A stretch of 64,000 nt of DNA. It comes from Cellvibrio fontiphilus. Lineage in GTDB: Bacteria; Pseudomonadota; Gammaproteobacteria; Pseudomonadales; Cellvibrionaceae. The notes under the pieces are model-generated. The model was given only the letters and a program-made list of their open reading frames with translations, searched no databases and had not been told where the DNA came from. The position numbers and the translations under genes were made by a program. Every line of letters begins with the position of its first letter. Position 1 is the first letter of the stretch. Location: assembly GCF_035317345.1 (NCBI RefSeq), contig NZ_JAYKTU010000003.1; one strand, 5' to 3'. Below, piece after piece: positions 18,186 to 26,032 of the stretch.

Positions 18186-18833
18186 TTAACCGTATTTTTT
18201 ATCAGCGACAAAGGGATTGGTTAAACGTTCATGTCCCAGGGTGGACATGGGGCCATGGCCGGGAATAAAACGCACTTCATCGCCCAGAGGCAATACGCGG
18301 GTGCGAATAGCATTGATCAGCTCGGCGTGATTGCCGCGCGGGAAATCGGTGCGACCGATAGAGCCTTTAAACAACACATCGCCCACCAGGGCCAGCTGCG
18401 CGCTGCGGCTGTAAAAAATCACATGACCAGGGGTGTGACCGGGGCAATGCAGTACCTCCAGCTCCTGTTTTCCGAGCATCACCTTATCGCCATGATTGAG
18501 CCATTGATCGGGGCTGAAACCAGCCACCGGTGTAAAACCCATCATTTGCGCCTGCTGGGGTAACAGGTCGATCCAGAATTGATCATCCAGGTGCGGGCCA
18601 ATCACCGGCAGTTGCAACTGCGCCACCAATTCGGCAGTGCCGCCGATGTGATCCATATGGCCGTGGGTAAGCAGTATCTTGCGCAGCCTTACCCCCGTTG
18701 CAGCGACCGCTGCGAGGATGCGCGCCGTATCGCCCCCCGGATCAACCAGGGCAGCATCGCCAGTTTCATCGCACCACAGGAGGGTACAGTTTTGTTGGTA
18801 GTGGGTGACGGGAATTATCTGGTATTGCAGCAA
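18186..18833 (-). CDS. Glyoxalase II-like metallo-beta-lactamase fold hydrolase
   Basis: 215 residues from a TTG at 18833. That start is fixed by a perfect AGGAGG 7 nt upstream; an in-frame ATG at 18869 has no such site. The zinc ligands THGHMDH at 56-62, the histidine in CPGHTPGH, the aspartate in LVGDVLF and the histidine in IPGHGP are all present. Length and motifs fit the YcbL subgroup of small glyoxalase II-type hydrolases, which cleave thioesters such as S-lactoylglutathione. It is cytosolic and precedes the YgjP-like peptidase gene. Confidence 0.88.
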   Translation of the reverse strand: MLQYQIIPVTHYQQNCTLLWCDETGDAALVDPGGDTARILAAVAATGVRLRKILLTHGHMDHIGGTAELVAQLQLPVIGPHLDDQFWIDLLPQQAQMMGFTPVAGFSPDQWLNHGDKVMLGKQELEVLHCPGHTPGHVIFYSRSAQLALVGDVLFKGSIGRTDFPRGNHAELINAIRTRVLPLGDEVRFIPGHGPMSTLGHERLTNPFVADKKYG

Positions 18834-19015
18834 GAGGCACCTCCTGATCAGGGGTGGACACCTTATCACAGCTTGACCTGGCCTGGCCCCCGGATGCGCG
18901 CGTGAGGCTGTCGCCGCTATCAGGCGAGTTTGTTACACTGCGCCGCCATTAGTACCAGACAATAATCACCCTGCCGGAGCAAAAAACGGCATGGGCGCAC
19001 AGGACACTACCCGCA

Positions 19016-19870
19016 ATGAATCCCAAACTGTTTATCGGCCTGCAATATTTAGTCCCCCAACATGCGCTTTCACGCGCAGCAGGTTGGCTGGCCAGCAGCG
19101 AAACCCCCTTCATTAAAAACACATTTATCAAATGGTTCGCCAAACGTTACAACGTGGATATGAGTTTGGCACAGCAGGAAAACCCGCTCGAATACCGCAG
19201 CTTTAACGACTTTTTCACCCGCGCACTCAAGCCTGATGCCCGCCCTCTGGACACCAATCCGCACAGCCTTGTGTGGCCTGCCGATGGCGCTGTGAGTCAG
19301 CTGGGAAAGATTGTGAATGGACGGATTTTCCAAGCCAAGGGACAGGATTACAGCGCAGCAGAATTACTCGGTGGCGATGAACAACTGGCTGCGGAATTTG
19401 CGGGCGGTGAGTTTGCGACAGTCTATTTGTCGCCGCGCGATTACCACCGAGTGCATATGCCCTATGGCGGCAAACTGCGCTGTATGGTGAGTGTTCCGGG
19501 CGAGTTATTCTCGGTAAATACCGTCACCGCTGAAAATGTGCCGCGCCTGTTTTCGCGCAACGAGCGGGTGGTGGCGATTTTTGATACCGATATAGGCCCT
19601 ATGGCCCTGGTGCTGGTTGGCGCCATGATTGTGGCTGGTATAGAAACTGTATGGGACGGTGTGGTTGCGCCCTTCGCCAGCCGCGAAATTGCAACATCCC
19701 ACTACCCATATCAAAACATCCAGCTGGAAAAAGGCGCGGAAATGGGCCGCTTTAAACTGGGCTCAACCGCGATTATCTTGTTTGCCAAAGATAAAATGCG
19801 CTGGGATAACCGCTACCAAGCCGGCACCCCTACCAAAATGGGCGAGGTGATGGGCACAGTAAACGTCTGA
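19016..19870 (+). CDS. psd: Phosphatidylserine decarboxylase
   Basis: 284 residues. The enzyme makes phosphatidylethanolamine at the inner membrane. It is made as a proenzyme that cleaves itself in the LGST motif, here LGS at 248-250 (FKLGSTAIILF), giving the pyruvoyl group on S250. Other hallmarks are YRSFNDFFTR (60-69), PADGAVSQLG, YLSPRDYHRVHMP (catalytic histidine in the DYH motif) and the GLFSVN-like stretch GELFSVN. The length matches the bacterial short form. It converges with the YegD-like gene. Confidence 0.97.
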   Translation: MNPKLFIGLQYLVPQHALSRAAGWLASSETPFIKNTFIKWFAKRYNVDMSLAQQENPLEYRSFNDFFTRALKPDARPLDTNPHSLVWPADGAVSQLGKIVNGRIFQAKGQDYSAAELLGGDEQLAAEFAGGEFATVYLSPRDYHRVHMPYGGKLRCMVSVPGELFSVNTVTAENVPRLFSRNERVVAIFDTDIGPMALVLVGAMIVAGIETVWDGVVAPFASREIATSHYPYQNIQLEKGAEMGRFKLGSTAIILFAKDKMRWDNRYQAGTPTKMGEVMGTVNV

Positions 19871-19913
19871 AACAACTGCAACGCTGACTGTGCAAGCTCT
19901 TACGCTCTGCCGG

Positions 19914-21281
19914 TCAGCGAAACACACGCTGGGCCCAAACCCCCAGCCCAGCCGCCACACTGCCAAAGTGATCGCCGTCCACTATGGGTGTAGCCTCACC
20001 CAATAGATTGTGCACCAGCTTGCGAATCAGCGGCGATTTGGCGCTGCCGCCAGTAATGTAAACCAGATCCGGAGTCGTACCTGCCTGCTGGCACACCTCG
20101 CTAATTAAATCCGCAATTTTTTGCAGTAATTTTGCACTCGACTCAGCATAGTCTTGCGCTGTGCATTGGGGCGCAAGCCCGAGCTCAATAAAATCGAGAT
20201 CAAAACTGTGCTGTACTTGAGTGGAGAGCGCAATCTTGCCCAGCTCAGCCGCGCGCACCACCGCAAAATTGTGTTTACTATCGCGCATCCGCACAAACCG
20301 CTGCAGCAGCGGCAGCTCCAGGGTTTCGCGCTGCAAACGTGTCAGCAAATGCCCGGTATCGGCCTCATAAAATTCCATTTGTGCGCCCATGTCATTAATG
20401 GCCATAGCATTAACAAACGGCATCAGCGGCATGGGCAAACCGGTTTTTAAGGGCGACAACATACCAAAATGTGGCATCAATATTTTTTGCGCAAGCTGGA
20501 TATCAAAATCATTACCGCCAATACGCTCGCCGGTATGCCCGAGGAAATCCCGGGCGCGCTCCAACTGCTGGATATGCTGCGGCCCCATCAGCACCAGAGA
20601 GCAATCTGTAGTACCACCACCGACATCCACTACCAGCACTTTTTTGTTTTCGCGCAGTCGTGTTTCAAAATCAAAACCTGCAGCCAGCGGCTCAAACAAA
20701 AATTCCACTTCACGCAAACCGATGCGTCGCGCAGCTGCCGCAAGAATTCGCTGCGCCTGGGCATTGCTCTCTTGCGCATTGATACCCTGAAAATTTACCG
20801 GGCGACCAATCACTACCTGGGTGATACTTTGCTGTAAATATTGCTCGGCGCGCTGTTTGACGTTGAGCATCATCGCAGCCACCAGATCTTCAAAAAAATC
20901 CACCGACTGGGGGCGCAAACCGCTCGCCCCCAAAAAGGACTTGGGCGATTTAATAAAATACCCCTCACCCGGCGCTGCTATGTATTGGTCTATAGCCTCA
21001 GCACCAAAAAATATTCCATCGCTCGCCTGATCTATGTCGTGTTCCAGCTTACCACTCCGGGACTGACTCAAGAGCGCGGCGCGGCTTTGCGCATAGCGGC
21101 GCTTCTCATCTTCACCATCAATTTGTGTTGCAACCAGCTCTGCAATAAATGCACGCTCCAACGCATAAAGCGCAGAGGGCACAAACGCCTCATCGCCATA
21201 AAGCGGAATCAACTGCACCGCCCCCTGATTGATAAAGGACATTGCGCAATTGGAGGTGCCGTAATCAAAACCCACAAACAT
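19914..21281 (-). CDS. yegD: Hsp70 family protein YegD-like
   Basis: 455 residues, the YegD length, so shorter than DnaK (about 640) and without a DnaK substrate-binding domain. The actin-like ATPase domain shows the phosphate-1 loop FVGFDYGTSNC at the N-terminus, phosphate 2 (VLVVDVGGGTTDCSLV) and the adenosine motif (LVYITGGSAKSPLIRKLV). A long insert is typical of the group. The role of YegD is not well defined; some members act as chaperone-like ATPases. It has its own transcript: a terminator lies just upstream of its start for the preceding operon. Confidence 0.9.
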   Translation of the reverse strand: MFVGFDYGTSNCAMSFINQGAVQLIPLYGDEAFVPSALYALERAFIAELVATQIDGEDEKRRYAQSRAALLSQSRSGKLEHDIDQASDGIFFGAEAIDQYIAAPGEGYFIKSPKSFLGASGLRPQSVDFFEDLVAAMMLNVKQRAEQYLQQSITQVVIGRPVNFQGINAQESNAQAQRILAAAARRIGLREVEFLFEPLAAGFDFETRLRENKKVLVVDVGGGTTDCSLVLMGPQHIQQLERARDFLGHTGERIGGNDFDIQLAQKILMPHFGMLSPLKTGLPMPLMPFVNAMAINDMGAQMEFYEADTGHLLTRLQRETLELPLLQRFVRMRDSKHNFAVVRAAELGKIALSTQVQHSFDLDFIELGLAPQCTAQDYAESSAKLLQKIADLISEVCQQAGTTPDLVYITGGSAKSPLIRKLVHNLLGEATPIVDGDHFGSVAAGLGVWAQRVFR

Positions 21282-21302
21282 TGGTTAACTCACTACTAAA
21301 AA

Positions 21303-21337
21303 TAAAAAAGCCGCACACATGCAATCACGTGTGCGGC
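21303..21337 (-). terminator. Rho-independent terminator of the aroA-thioesterase transcript
   Basis: A 9-bp perfect stem (GCCGCACAC/GTGTGCGGC) with a 10-nt loop is followed by T6 on the minus strand, 20 bp after the thioesterase stop. Confidence 0.88.
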
Positions 21338-21356
21338 TGCGTAAACACAAAGGCGT

Positions 21357-21779
21357 TTACACAGTATCTGTCGCCGGAGCATAGGTAAATAATTGCTCAA
21401 TCACATCCGGCACAAAAGGACGGCCACGTTCATTGAGCGAGGTGCCGGTAATCTTGGCGCTGAGCATTAATTTTTCGTCGCGTTTGCGATAAATGTTTTG
21501 CAAAAAATCAAACCGCACACGCGAGGACGGCTCTACTTTTACTGTCACATAAAACTCATCGCCACTGGCCAGCGGTAATTTGTAATCCAGCTCGGCGCGC
21601 ACCACGACCAAATGAATTTTTTGTCGCGTCAACTCGGCAAAATCCACGCCCTTGGCGAGCAGATATTCGTGGCGCGCATGTTCCAAATAGTTTTGGTACA
21701 CACTGTTATTCACTATGCCTTGCATGTCGCACTCATAGTCGCGCACTTTAAAATCGACACTAAATAATTCCTTATCCAT
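21357..21779 (-). CDS. YbgC-like acyl-CoA thioesterase (4HBT hotdog)
   Basis: 140 residues from the ATG at 21779; an in-frame GTG four codons upstream is possible. A single hotdog domain shows FKVRDYECDMQGIVNNSVYQNYLEHARHEYL, where the DMQGIVNN segment holds the catalytic aspartate region of 4-hydroxybenzoyl-CoA-type thioesterases. Such enzymes hydrolyse short- or medium-chain acyl-CoA or acyl-ACP in the cytosol. It begins 12 bp after the aroA stop and shares its transcript and terminator. Confidence 0.87.
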   Translation of the reverse strand: MDKELFSVDFKVRDYECDMQGIVNNSVYQNYLEHARHEYLLAKGVDFAELTRQKIHLVVVRAELDYKLPLASGDEFYVTVKVEPSSRVRFDFLQNIYRKRDEKLMLSAKITGTSLNERGRPFVPDVIEQLFTYAPATDTV

Positions 21780-21791
21780 TAGCTGTCTCAC

Positions 21792-23078
21792 TTATTTCAC
21801 AACTGACGCAAATACATCAAAGTAGGTGGGGAAGGTTTTGGCGGTACATTTCGGGTCGTTAATGCGCACCGGCACACCACCAAACGTGGCGAGCGAAAAA
21901 CACATGGCCATACGGTGATCGTCATAGGTATCAATGGCCGCGTTCGGCGTTAATGTCTCCACCGGCGTAATACGCAACCAATCCTCACCCTCTTCCACAA
22001 TCGCACCCAGTTTACGCAATTCAGTCGCCATGGCCGCAATACGGTCGGTCTCTTTTACCCGCCAGCTGGCGATATTGGTCAAGCGCGAGGGGCCATCACA
22101 AAACAGCGCGACGACCGCAAGGGTCATGGCGGCATCGGGAATGTGATTGAAATCGCGATCAAAGGCTTTTAGTGGCAGTGCAGGCGCCGAGGCTTCAATC
22201 CAGTTTTCTCCCTTGGTAATAGTGACACCAATGGCTTCCAGCGCATCGGCGAAGGCCACATCGCCCTGAATACTATTGGCGCCCACGCCCTGCACCCGCA
22301 AAGGGCCACCCCCTAAAGCACCAGCTGCCAGAAAATAGGAGGCAGAGGAAGCATCGCCCTCCACAAACACAGTGCCAGGGCTGGTGTAACCACTCGCAGC
22401 GGGAACAGTGAAACGCTCCCAGCCGTCGCGCTGCACCTGCACACCAAACTGCGCCATCAGCTTGAGGGTGATTTCAATGTAGGGCTTGGAGATAAGCTCA
22501 CTTACCAGCTCGATGTGGGTTTCTTTGCCGGTCATGGGCAGTGCCATCAACAAGGCTGTGAGGAACTGGCTGGACACATCGCCACGGATTTTGATGCTGC
22601 CATTAGCCGCAATCTGTGCGGGTTTAATCAGGAGAGGAGGGAAACCTTCCTGACCGAGATAAGTAATATCAGCGCCGATCTGACGCAATGCATCCACCAA
22701 ATCGCCAATCGGACGCTCGTGCATACGCGCCACACCATGCAGTTTGTAAGTGCCACCGCTCAGGGCCAAAGCGGCGGTCAAAGGGCGAAACGCAGTGCCG
22801 GCATTACCGAGGAACAAATCCGCCTCTTTATTGGGGAAGCTACCGCCAGTGCCTACCACCCGATAATCATTTTCGCCGGTTTTGGTCACACTCACCCCAA
22901 GGGAGGCGAGCGCCTCCAACATGCGGTCAGTGTCGTCGGACTTGAGCAGGTCGCGGATCTCCGTCTCGCCCTGCGCCAAAGCCGCCAGCAGCAAGGTGCG
23001 GTTGGAAATACTCTTGGAACCGGGCAGATGCACAGTACCTTGGGCACGGGTAACGGGGGAGAGATCGAGAAATTCCAT
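21792..23078 (-). CDS. aroA: 5-enolpyruvylshikimate-3-phosphate synthase
   Basis: 428 residues from the ATG at 23078, the usual length; a 25-residue extension upstream is not expected. The sixth shikimate step joins phosphoenolpyruvate to shikimate-3-phosphate. Family motifs are LPGSKSISNR near the start, LFLGNAGTAFRPLTAAL (the loop that sets glyphosate sensitivity; class I-like spacing) and DYDDHRMAM at the C-terminus. A thioesterase gene follows in the same operon. The upstream region contains the terminator of the tRNA-Met gene. Confidence 0.96.
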   Translation of the reverse strand: MEFLDLSPVTRAQGTVHLPGSKSISNRTLLLAALAQGETEIRDLLKSDDTDRMLEALASLGVSVTKTGENDYRVVGTGGSFPNKEADLFLGNAGTAFRPLTAALALSGGTYKLHGVARMHERPIGDLVDALRQIGADITYLGQEGFPPLLIKPAQIAANGSIKIRGDVSSQFLTALLMALPMTGKETHIELVSELISKPYIEITLKLMAQFGVQVQRDGWERFTVPAASGYTSPGTVFVEGDASSASYFLAAGALGGGPLRVQGVGANSIQGDVAFADALEAIGVTITKGENWIEASAPALPLKAFDRDFNHIPDAAMTLAVVALFCDGPSRLTNIASWRVKETDRIAAMATELRKLGAIVEEGEDWLRITPVETLTPNAAIDTYDDHRMAMCFSLATFGGVPVRINDPKCTAKTFPTYFDVFASVVK

Positions 23079-23162
23079 GATGAAAGACCCAATAAGGCTC
23101 ACTGAACGAGCAATCAGATTACAAAGGCGACCATTAGCCGCCCAATCCATCACAAATGGCCA

Positions 23163-23199
23163 TAAAAAAAGCCACCTTGATCTCTCAAGATGGCTTTTT
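23163..23199 (-). terminator. Rho-independent terminator of tRNA-Met
   Basis: On the minus strand a 10-bp stem (one mismatch, GCCATCTTGA/TCAAGGTGGC) with a 4-nt loop is followed by a T7 run. It starts 9 bp after the 3' end of the tRNA. Confidence 0.85.
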
Positions 23200-23207
23200 C
23201 ATGTATA

Positions 23208-23284
23208 TGGTAGCTAGAGGCGGACTTGAACCGCCGACCCCAGCATTATGAGTGCTGTGCTCTAACCGGCTGAGCTATCTAGCC
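23208..23284 (-). tRNA. tRNA-Met (CAT), elongator
   Basis: A 77-nt cloverleaf including an encoded CCA. The anticodon stem is CAGCA/TGCTG with loop CTCATAA, so the anticodon is CAT. The D-arm (AGCTCAGCCGGTTAGAGC) and the T-loop (GGTTCAAGTCC) are standard, and the acceptor stem GGCTAGA pairs with TCTAGCT with one wobble. The sequence resembles elongator tRNA-Met; an initiator would have a mismatch at the first acceptor pair. A tRNA-Ile2 with modified CAT is a less likely alternative. Confidence 0.96.
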
Positions 23285-23301
23285 ATATTTGTGAGGCGCG
23301 C

Positions 23302-23330
23302 ATTTTGGCGATAGGAGCGCTGGCTGTCAA
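23302..23330 (-). promoter_or_regulatory. Sigma-70 promoter of tRNA-Met
   Basis: On the minus strand TTGACA (23330-23325) is separated by 17 bp from CAAAAT (23307-23302). The perfect -35 and a 4/6 -10 end 18 bp upstream of the tRNA, followed by a GC-rich GCGCGCC that resembles a stringent discriminator. Confidence 0.75.
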
Positions 23331-23510
23331 CCCCAGAGCGCCCTTAGAGTTATCCTAAAAAGCACTTTTTCAACGGATGGGCGATCTGGCAGTTTTCCTC
23401 GTGATAAGGACGACAACTCAATTCCGCACATAACTGCATTTAGAGAGCAAGCTTGGGTTATACCTCATTGGCTTTTTTTATTGACTGTAGATGCCTCAAT
23501 AGTCAATACA

Positions 23511-24209
23511 CTACAAATTAAGCTTGCCCGCAGCATATAGAGTGGCAATAACACCCACCACCCCTACGAACAAAGGAACGCATCTCTCCAAAAAACCGAA
23601 TAGTTGCGATCTAACTTTAGATTTATACCTGTAGTCCTTTAAAAGTAAAAAGCGGCGATACATATAAGAGGAGTAAGAGGCCGATGAATTAATGCTTGTG
23701 CAACGACAGTATTTGAAAAATGTAGAGAAATGCCCCTCAATTAACTTAGTTGATATTTGCGAAGGATTAGTAAAATACCCAATGACAATCTCGGACTCAT
23801 TCATCTTGTGAACATCCGAAACATACGGAGCAACAAAAACCATAACATCGCCGCTGGGAGATTGCGAGTACCACAGCTGAGCATTATATTCAGTTAGCTT
23901 TTTAAGCGTTTTTAACTTTTCGTTGACATGTGACACGCCTAAATTTCTATGTCCAACTTTAATATGTATGGCGTTAACTCGCCTATCAACAGGAATAACT
24001 TCGTAATTATGCTGACGCTCTCCAATATTTGAAGTTACCCAAAGATTTCCAAAACTACCAAAATAATCCTTTCCATCACTCTCAAGCTTTTTAAATACCG
24101 AAAAAACTCTCTCCTCTAAGAACTTCCAATTGATTCGGTTTACCCTTGCATTAAAGTCATTATTTTCAATTTTTTTGGCGTTTGAGATTAACGAACTCAA
24201 TACACGCAT
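23511..24209 (-). CDS. Tail-anchored protein of unknown function
   Basis: 232 residues, AT-rich codon use unlike neighbouring housekeeping genes. The first 200 residues are soluble, basic and mixed alpha/beta (WKFLEERVFSVFKKLESDGKDYFGSFGNLWVTSN...VNAIHIKVGHRNLGVSHVNEKLKTLKKL). The last 25 residues (LFVGVVGVIATLYAAGKLNL) form one C-terminal transmembrane helix, so the protein is probably tail-anchored with its bulk in the cytosol. I do not recognise a family. It lies in the AT-rich accessory stretch between the tRNA-Met and its degenerate copy, downstream of an antitoxin-like gene. Confidence 0.7.
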   Translation of the reverse strand: MRVLSSLISNAKKIENNDFNARVNRINWKFLEERVFSVFKKLESDGKDYFGSFGNLWVTSNIGERQHNYEVIPVDRRVNAIHIKVGHRNLGVSHVNEKLKTLKKLTEYNAQLWYSQSPSGDVMVFVAPYVSDVHKMNESEIVIGYFTNPSQISTKLIEGHFSTFFKYCRCTSINSSASYSSYMYRRFLLLKDYRYKSKVRSQLFGFLERCVPLFVGVVGVIATLYAAGKLNL

Positions 24210-24256
24210 AATTCAACCCTAAATAAAAATAATTTTACTTTAGTAATTTTTAATTG

Positions 24257-24349
24257 TTATAAAGCGGCAAAGATTACGCAGAGTAACAACGCCAAAAATA
24301 AAATTACATCAGTTAAAAAGACGAGACCCCATTGTAAATAACTATGCAT
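24257..24349 (-). CDS. Possible 30-residue hydrophobic peptide
   Basis: ATG at 24349 opens a 30-codon frame with the peptide MHSYLQWGLVFLTDVILFLA and ten more hydrophobic residues, i.e. one membrane helix. It lies between the antitoxin-like gene and the tail-anchored gene on the same strand. No clear ribosome-binding site is present. A small membrane peptide is possible but the frame could be chance in AT-rich DNA. Confidence 0.25.
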   Translation of the reverse strand: MHSYLQWGLVFLTDVILFLALLLCVIFAAL

Positions 24350-24354
24350 TTCAT
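24313..24354 (-). other. Possible degenerate start of a PIN-type toxin gene
   Basis: An ATG overlapping the antitoxin stop (TGATG) reads MKCIVIYNGVSSF before a stop. PIN toxins paired with this antitoxin class often begin with a beta strand like M-x-x-V-V-Y-D-A-N-V-L, whose aspartate binds metal; here N replaces D and the frame ends after 13 codons. This may be the remains of a lost toxin or chance. Confidence 0.25.
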
Positions 24355-24803
24355 CAATAACCTACACCCAGCTCCTGAGAAAGCTTCATGAGCTCATCCA
24401 TTGCGGCCTTGGACTTGTTAACCATCTTTTCCCTGTAGGCCAGCAGGTCATCAAACCTGATGCGGCGATGAGTGCCCACCAAGGTATGGTTTAACTCCCC
24501 CTGTTCCAGTAAACCAATCAGGTAAGGGCGAGAGACATTCAGAAAGTCAGCCGCTTGTTGCGTAGTCAACTCCTTCGCCATAGGAACGATGCTTATAGAC
24601 TTACCAGCGGACATTCCGGCCAGTATATCCCTAAGCAATTCAACGGCTGATCTCGGCACAATTAAGTCCTCACCACCCATTCTGATATTCGCCCTATGAT
24701 CATCAGGTAAATCCTGAAGAAGCTTAGTTAGTAAAGCAGCACTCGCTCTCGCAAGATCGATATCTTCACTATTTGGAAGGTCATATTTACGGTTAGTCAT
24801 CAC
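24354..24803 (-). CDS. Excisionase-type helix-turn-helix protein, orphan antitoxin-like
   Basis: 149 residues. Residues about 75-130 form an excisionase (MerR/Xis-like) DNA-binding domain: ELTTQQAADFLNVSRPYLIGLLEQGELNHTLVGTHRRIRFDDLLAYREK. The N-terminal part contains a short segment (MGGEDLIVPRSAVELLRDILAGMSAG) of the kind seen in antitoxins that partner PIN-domain ribonucleases. Such antitoxin genes are normally followed, with overlap, by the toxin. Here no toxin-sized frame follows; only a 13-codon frame begins at the expected TGATG. The gene is therefore an orphan in this window and might act as a stand-alone regulator. Confidence 0.8.
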   Translation of the reverse strand: MMTNRKYDLPNSEDIDLARASAALLTKLLQDLPDDHRANIRMGGEDLIVPRSAVELLRDILAGMSAGKSISIVPMAKELTTQQAADFLNVSRPYLIGLLEQGELNHTLVGTHRRIRFDDLLAYREKMVNKSKAAMDELMKLSQELGVGY

Positions 24804-25005
24804 ATCAATCCCCAGCTACCAACAAGTCCCTGTTTTATATGAAAAAACGCTTATTTATAAGCCTATATTGACGATCTATTATCGCCCGCATTCGAAATAA
24901 TCGCAACAAACGAAATATTCGAAAAACAGGTGCAAAAAGGAAAATAAAGTACCTTAATTGCCCAAAAAGCCATGCAACAAACTGTTTTTATAAAAGTATT
25001 TAGCA

Positions 25006-25053
25006 GTTAGAGCGCAGCACTCATAATGCTGGGGTCGGCAACTCTAGCTACCA
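25006..25053 (+). pseudogene. Degenerate partial tRNA-Met copy, inverted relative to 23208-23284
   Basis: The plus strand matches the intact tRNA-Met from GTTAGAGC through the anticodon arm to GTCGGC, with one substitution in 34 bases. Thirteen bases of the T-arm are then replaced by AA, and the match resumes with CTCTAGCTACCATAT. The 5' acceptor strand is missing, so it cannot fold as a tRNA. The flanking DNA from 24804 to 25005 is AT-rich and shows no gene; downstream, an AAAGCCA...GTTTTTTTT stretch may be a worn copy of the tRNA terminator. Confidence 0.85.
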
Positions 25054-25238
25054 TATTTGATAAAGCCAGCCTGGTTAACACCTCGCCGTTTTTTTTATTG
25101 CTCCAAATCCCTGTACCACTGCTTTGGAACAACTGCTTTCGCCGTCACATCAGCCAAACCTGAGTCACGCTATGATTACTGCGTAGCGGAACGCTCGGTT
25201 ACCACTTCGCAATTCCACCACCTCAAGGAGCAGAGGGA

Positions 25239-25820
25239 ATGAAATACACCATTATTTTTTTTGTTGTACTGGCAATATCCAATACAGCCAATGTTGCACA
25301 AGCCAATGACTGTGGTCGCTGGCAGTCCAAACTGAAATCCACTGAACGCAAACTGGTAAACGGGGGCAATCAGAGCGAAAGGCGGCAATGGGAAAAAGAA
25401 AAAAGCTATTACGCAAAAACGGTAGAGAACTGTCATAAGAAAAAGGGCAGCTACCACTGGATTCAAACCACCAGCAATACCAAAGCTCGTGCAGACAGTA
25501 AAACAAAAACCAGAAAGCTCCGCGAAAAGCGCCGGACAACCCACTCAAATGATCCCCGGGTTCAACAACTCATCGATACCTGTAATTTCTGGATAGCGGA
25601 ATACCAGGCCAAGAGCAGCGATGATAATCAAACCTTAATGGCCACCGCTTGTCGCCATGCTGATCAGATAACCACCCACACACCCTCACCAACCCAAGGC
25701 GATAATTTTGTTGCGACTCGCCCACTGAAGGCCTGCGTCAAATCCGGCAATCTGATTGATGAAGATGTAAAAAATTGCATGCTGGGGAAAATAGATCCCA
25801 CATGGAGGGCCGGGAAATAG
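25239..25820 (+). CDS. Secreted basic protein of unknown function
   Basis: 193 residues, preceded by AAGGAGCAGAGGGA, a strong ribosome-binding site. A signal peptide (MKYTIIFFVVLAISNTANVAQA) is followed by a lysine- and arginine-rich region (WQSKLKSTERKLVNGGNQSERRQWEKEKSYYAKTVENCHKKKG) and a C-terminal part with spaced cysteines (DTCNFW, ATACRHAD, KACVKSG, KNCMLGK) that could form periplasmic disulfides. No family is recognised. Confidence 0.72.
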   Translation: MKYTIIFFVVLAISNTANVAQANDCGRWQSKLKSTERKLVNGGNQSERRQWEKEKSYYAKTVENCHKKKGSYHWIQTTSNTKARADSKTKTRKLREKRRTTHSNDPRVQQLIDTCNFWIAEYQAKSSDDNQTLMATACRHADQITTHTPSPTQGDNFVATRPLKACVKSGNLIDEDVKNCMLGKIDPTWRAGK

Positions 25821-25826
25821 AAATTT

Positions 25827-25850
25827 AGGCGCCAAATTAAATTGGCGCCT
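25827..25850. terminator. Hairpin downstream of the secreted protein gene
   Basis: A 9-bp perfect stem (AGGCGCCAA/TTGGCGCCT) with a 6-nt loop begins 7 bp after the stop at 25820. No strong T-run follows, so termination strength is uncertain. Confidence 0.5.
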
Positions 25851-26032
25851 TAGCATAGACAGGGAAAGTTTAAAAAATTTCCACAAAATGTTGATTTGAG
25901 CGACATAAATATCAATTGACCCCCTCGCCGAGGTTAAACGATGGTGTCTTGTTTGGCGCTTCATTACTCTAGGTCAGCAAATGAACAATTCATTTGCCTC
26001 CGCGACTTTTTATTTTTAATGAGGATTCAAAC

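Noticed and set aside
25006..25053. A second functional tRNA-Met
   Set aside because: The 5' acceptor strand is absent and the T-arm is interrupted, so no cloverleaf can form.
23208..25053. Classical attL/attR direct repeats of an integrated element
   Set aside because: The two tRNA-Met sequences are inverted relative to each other and no integrase gene lies between them.
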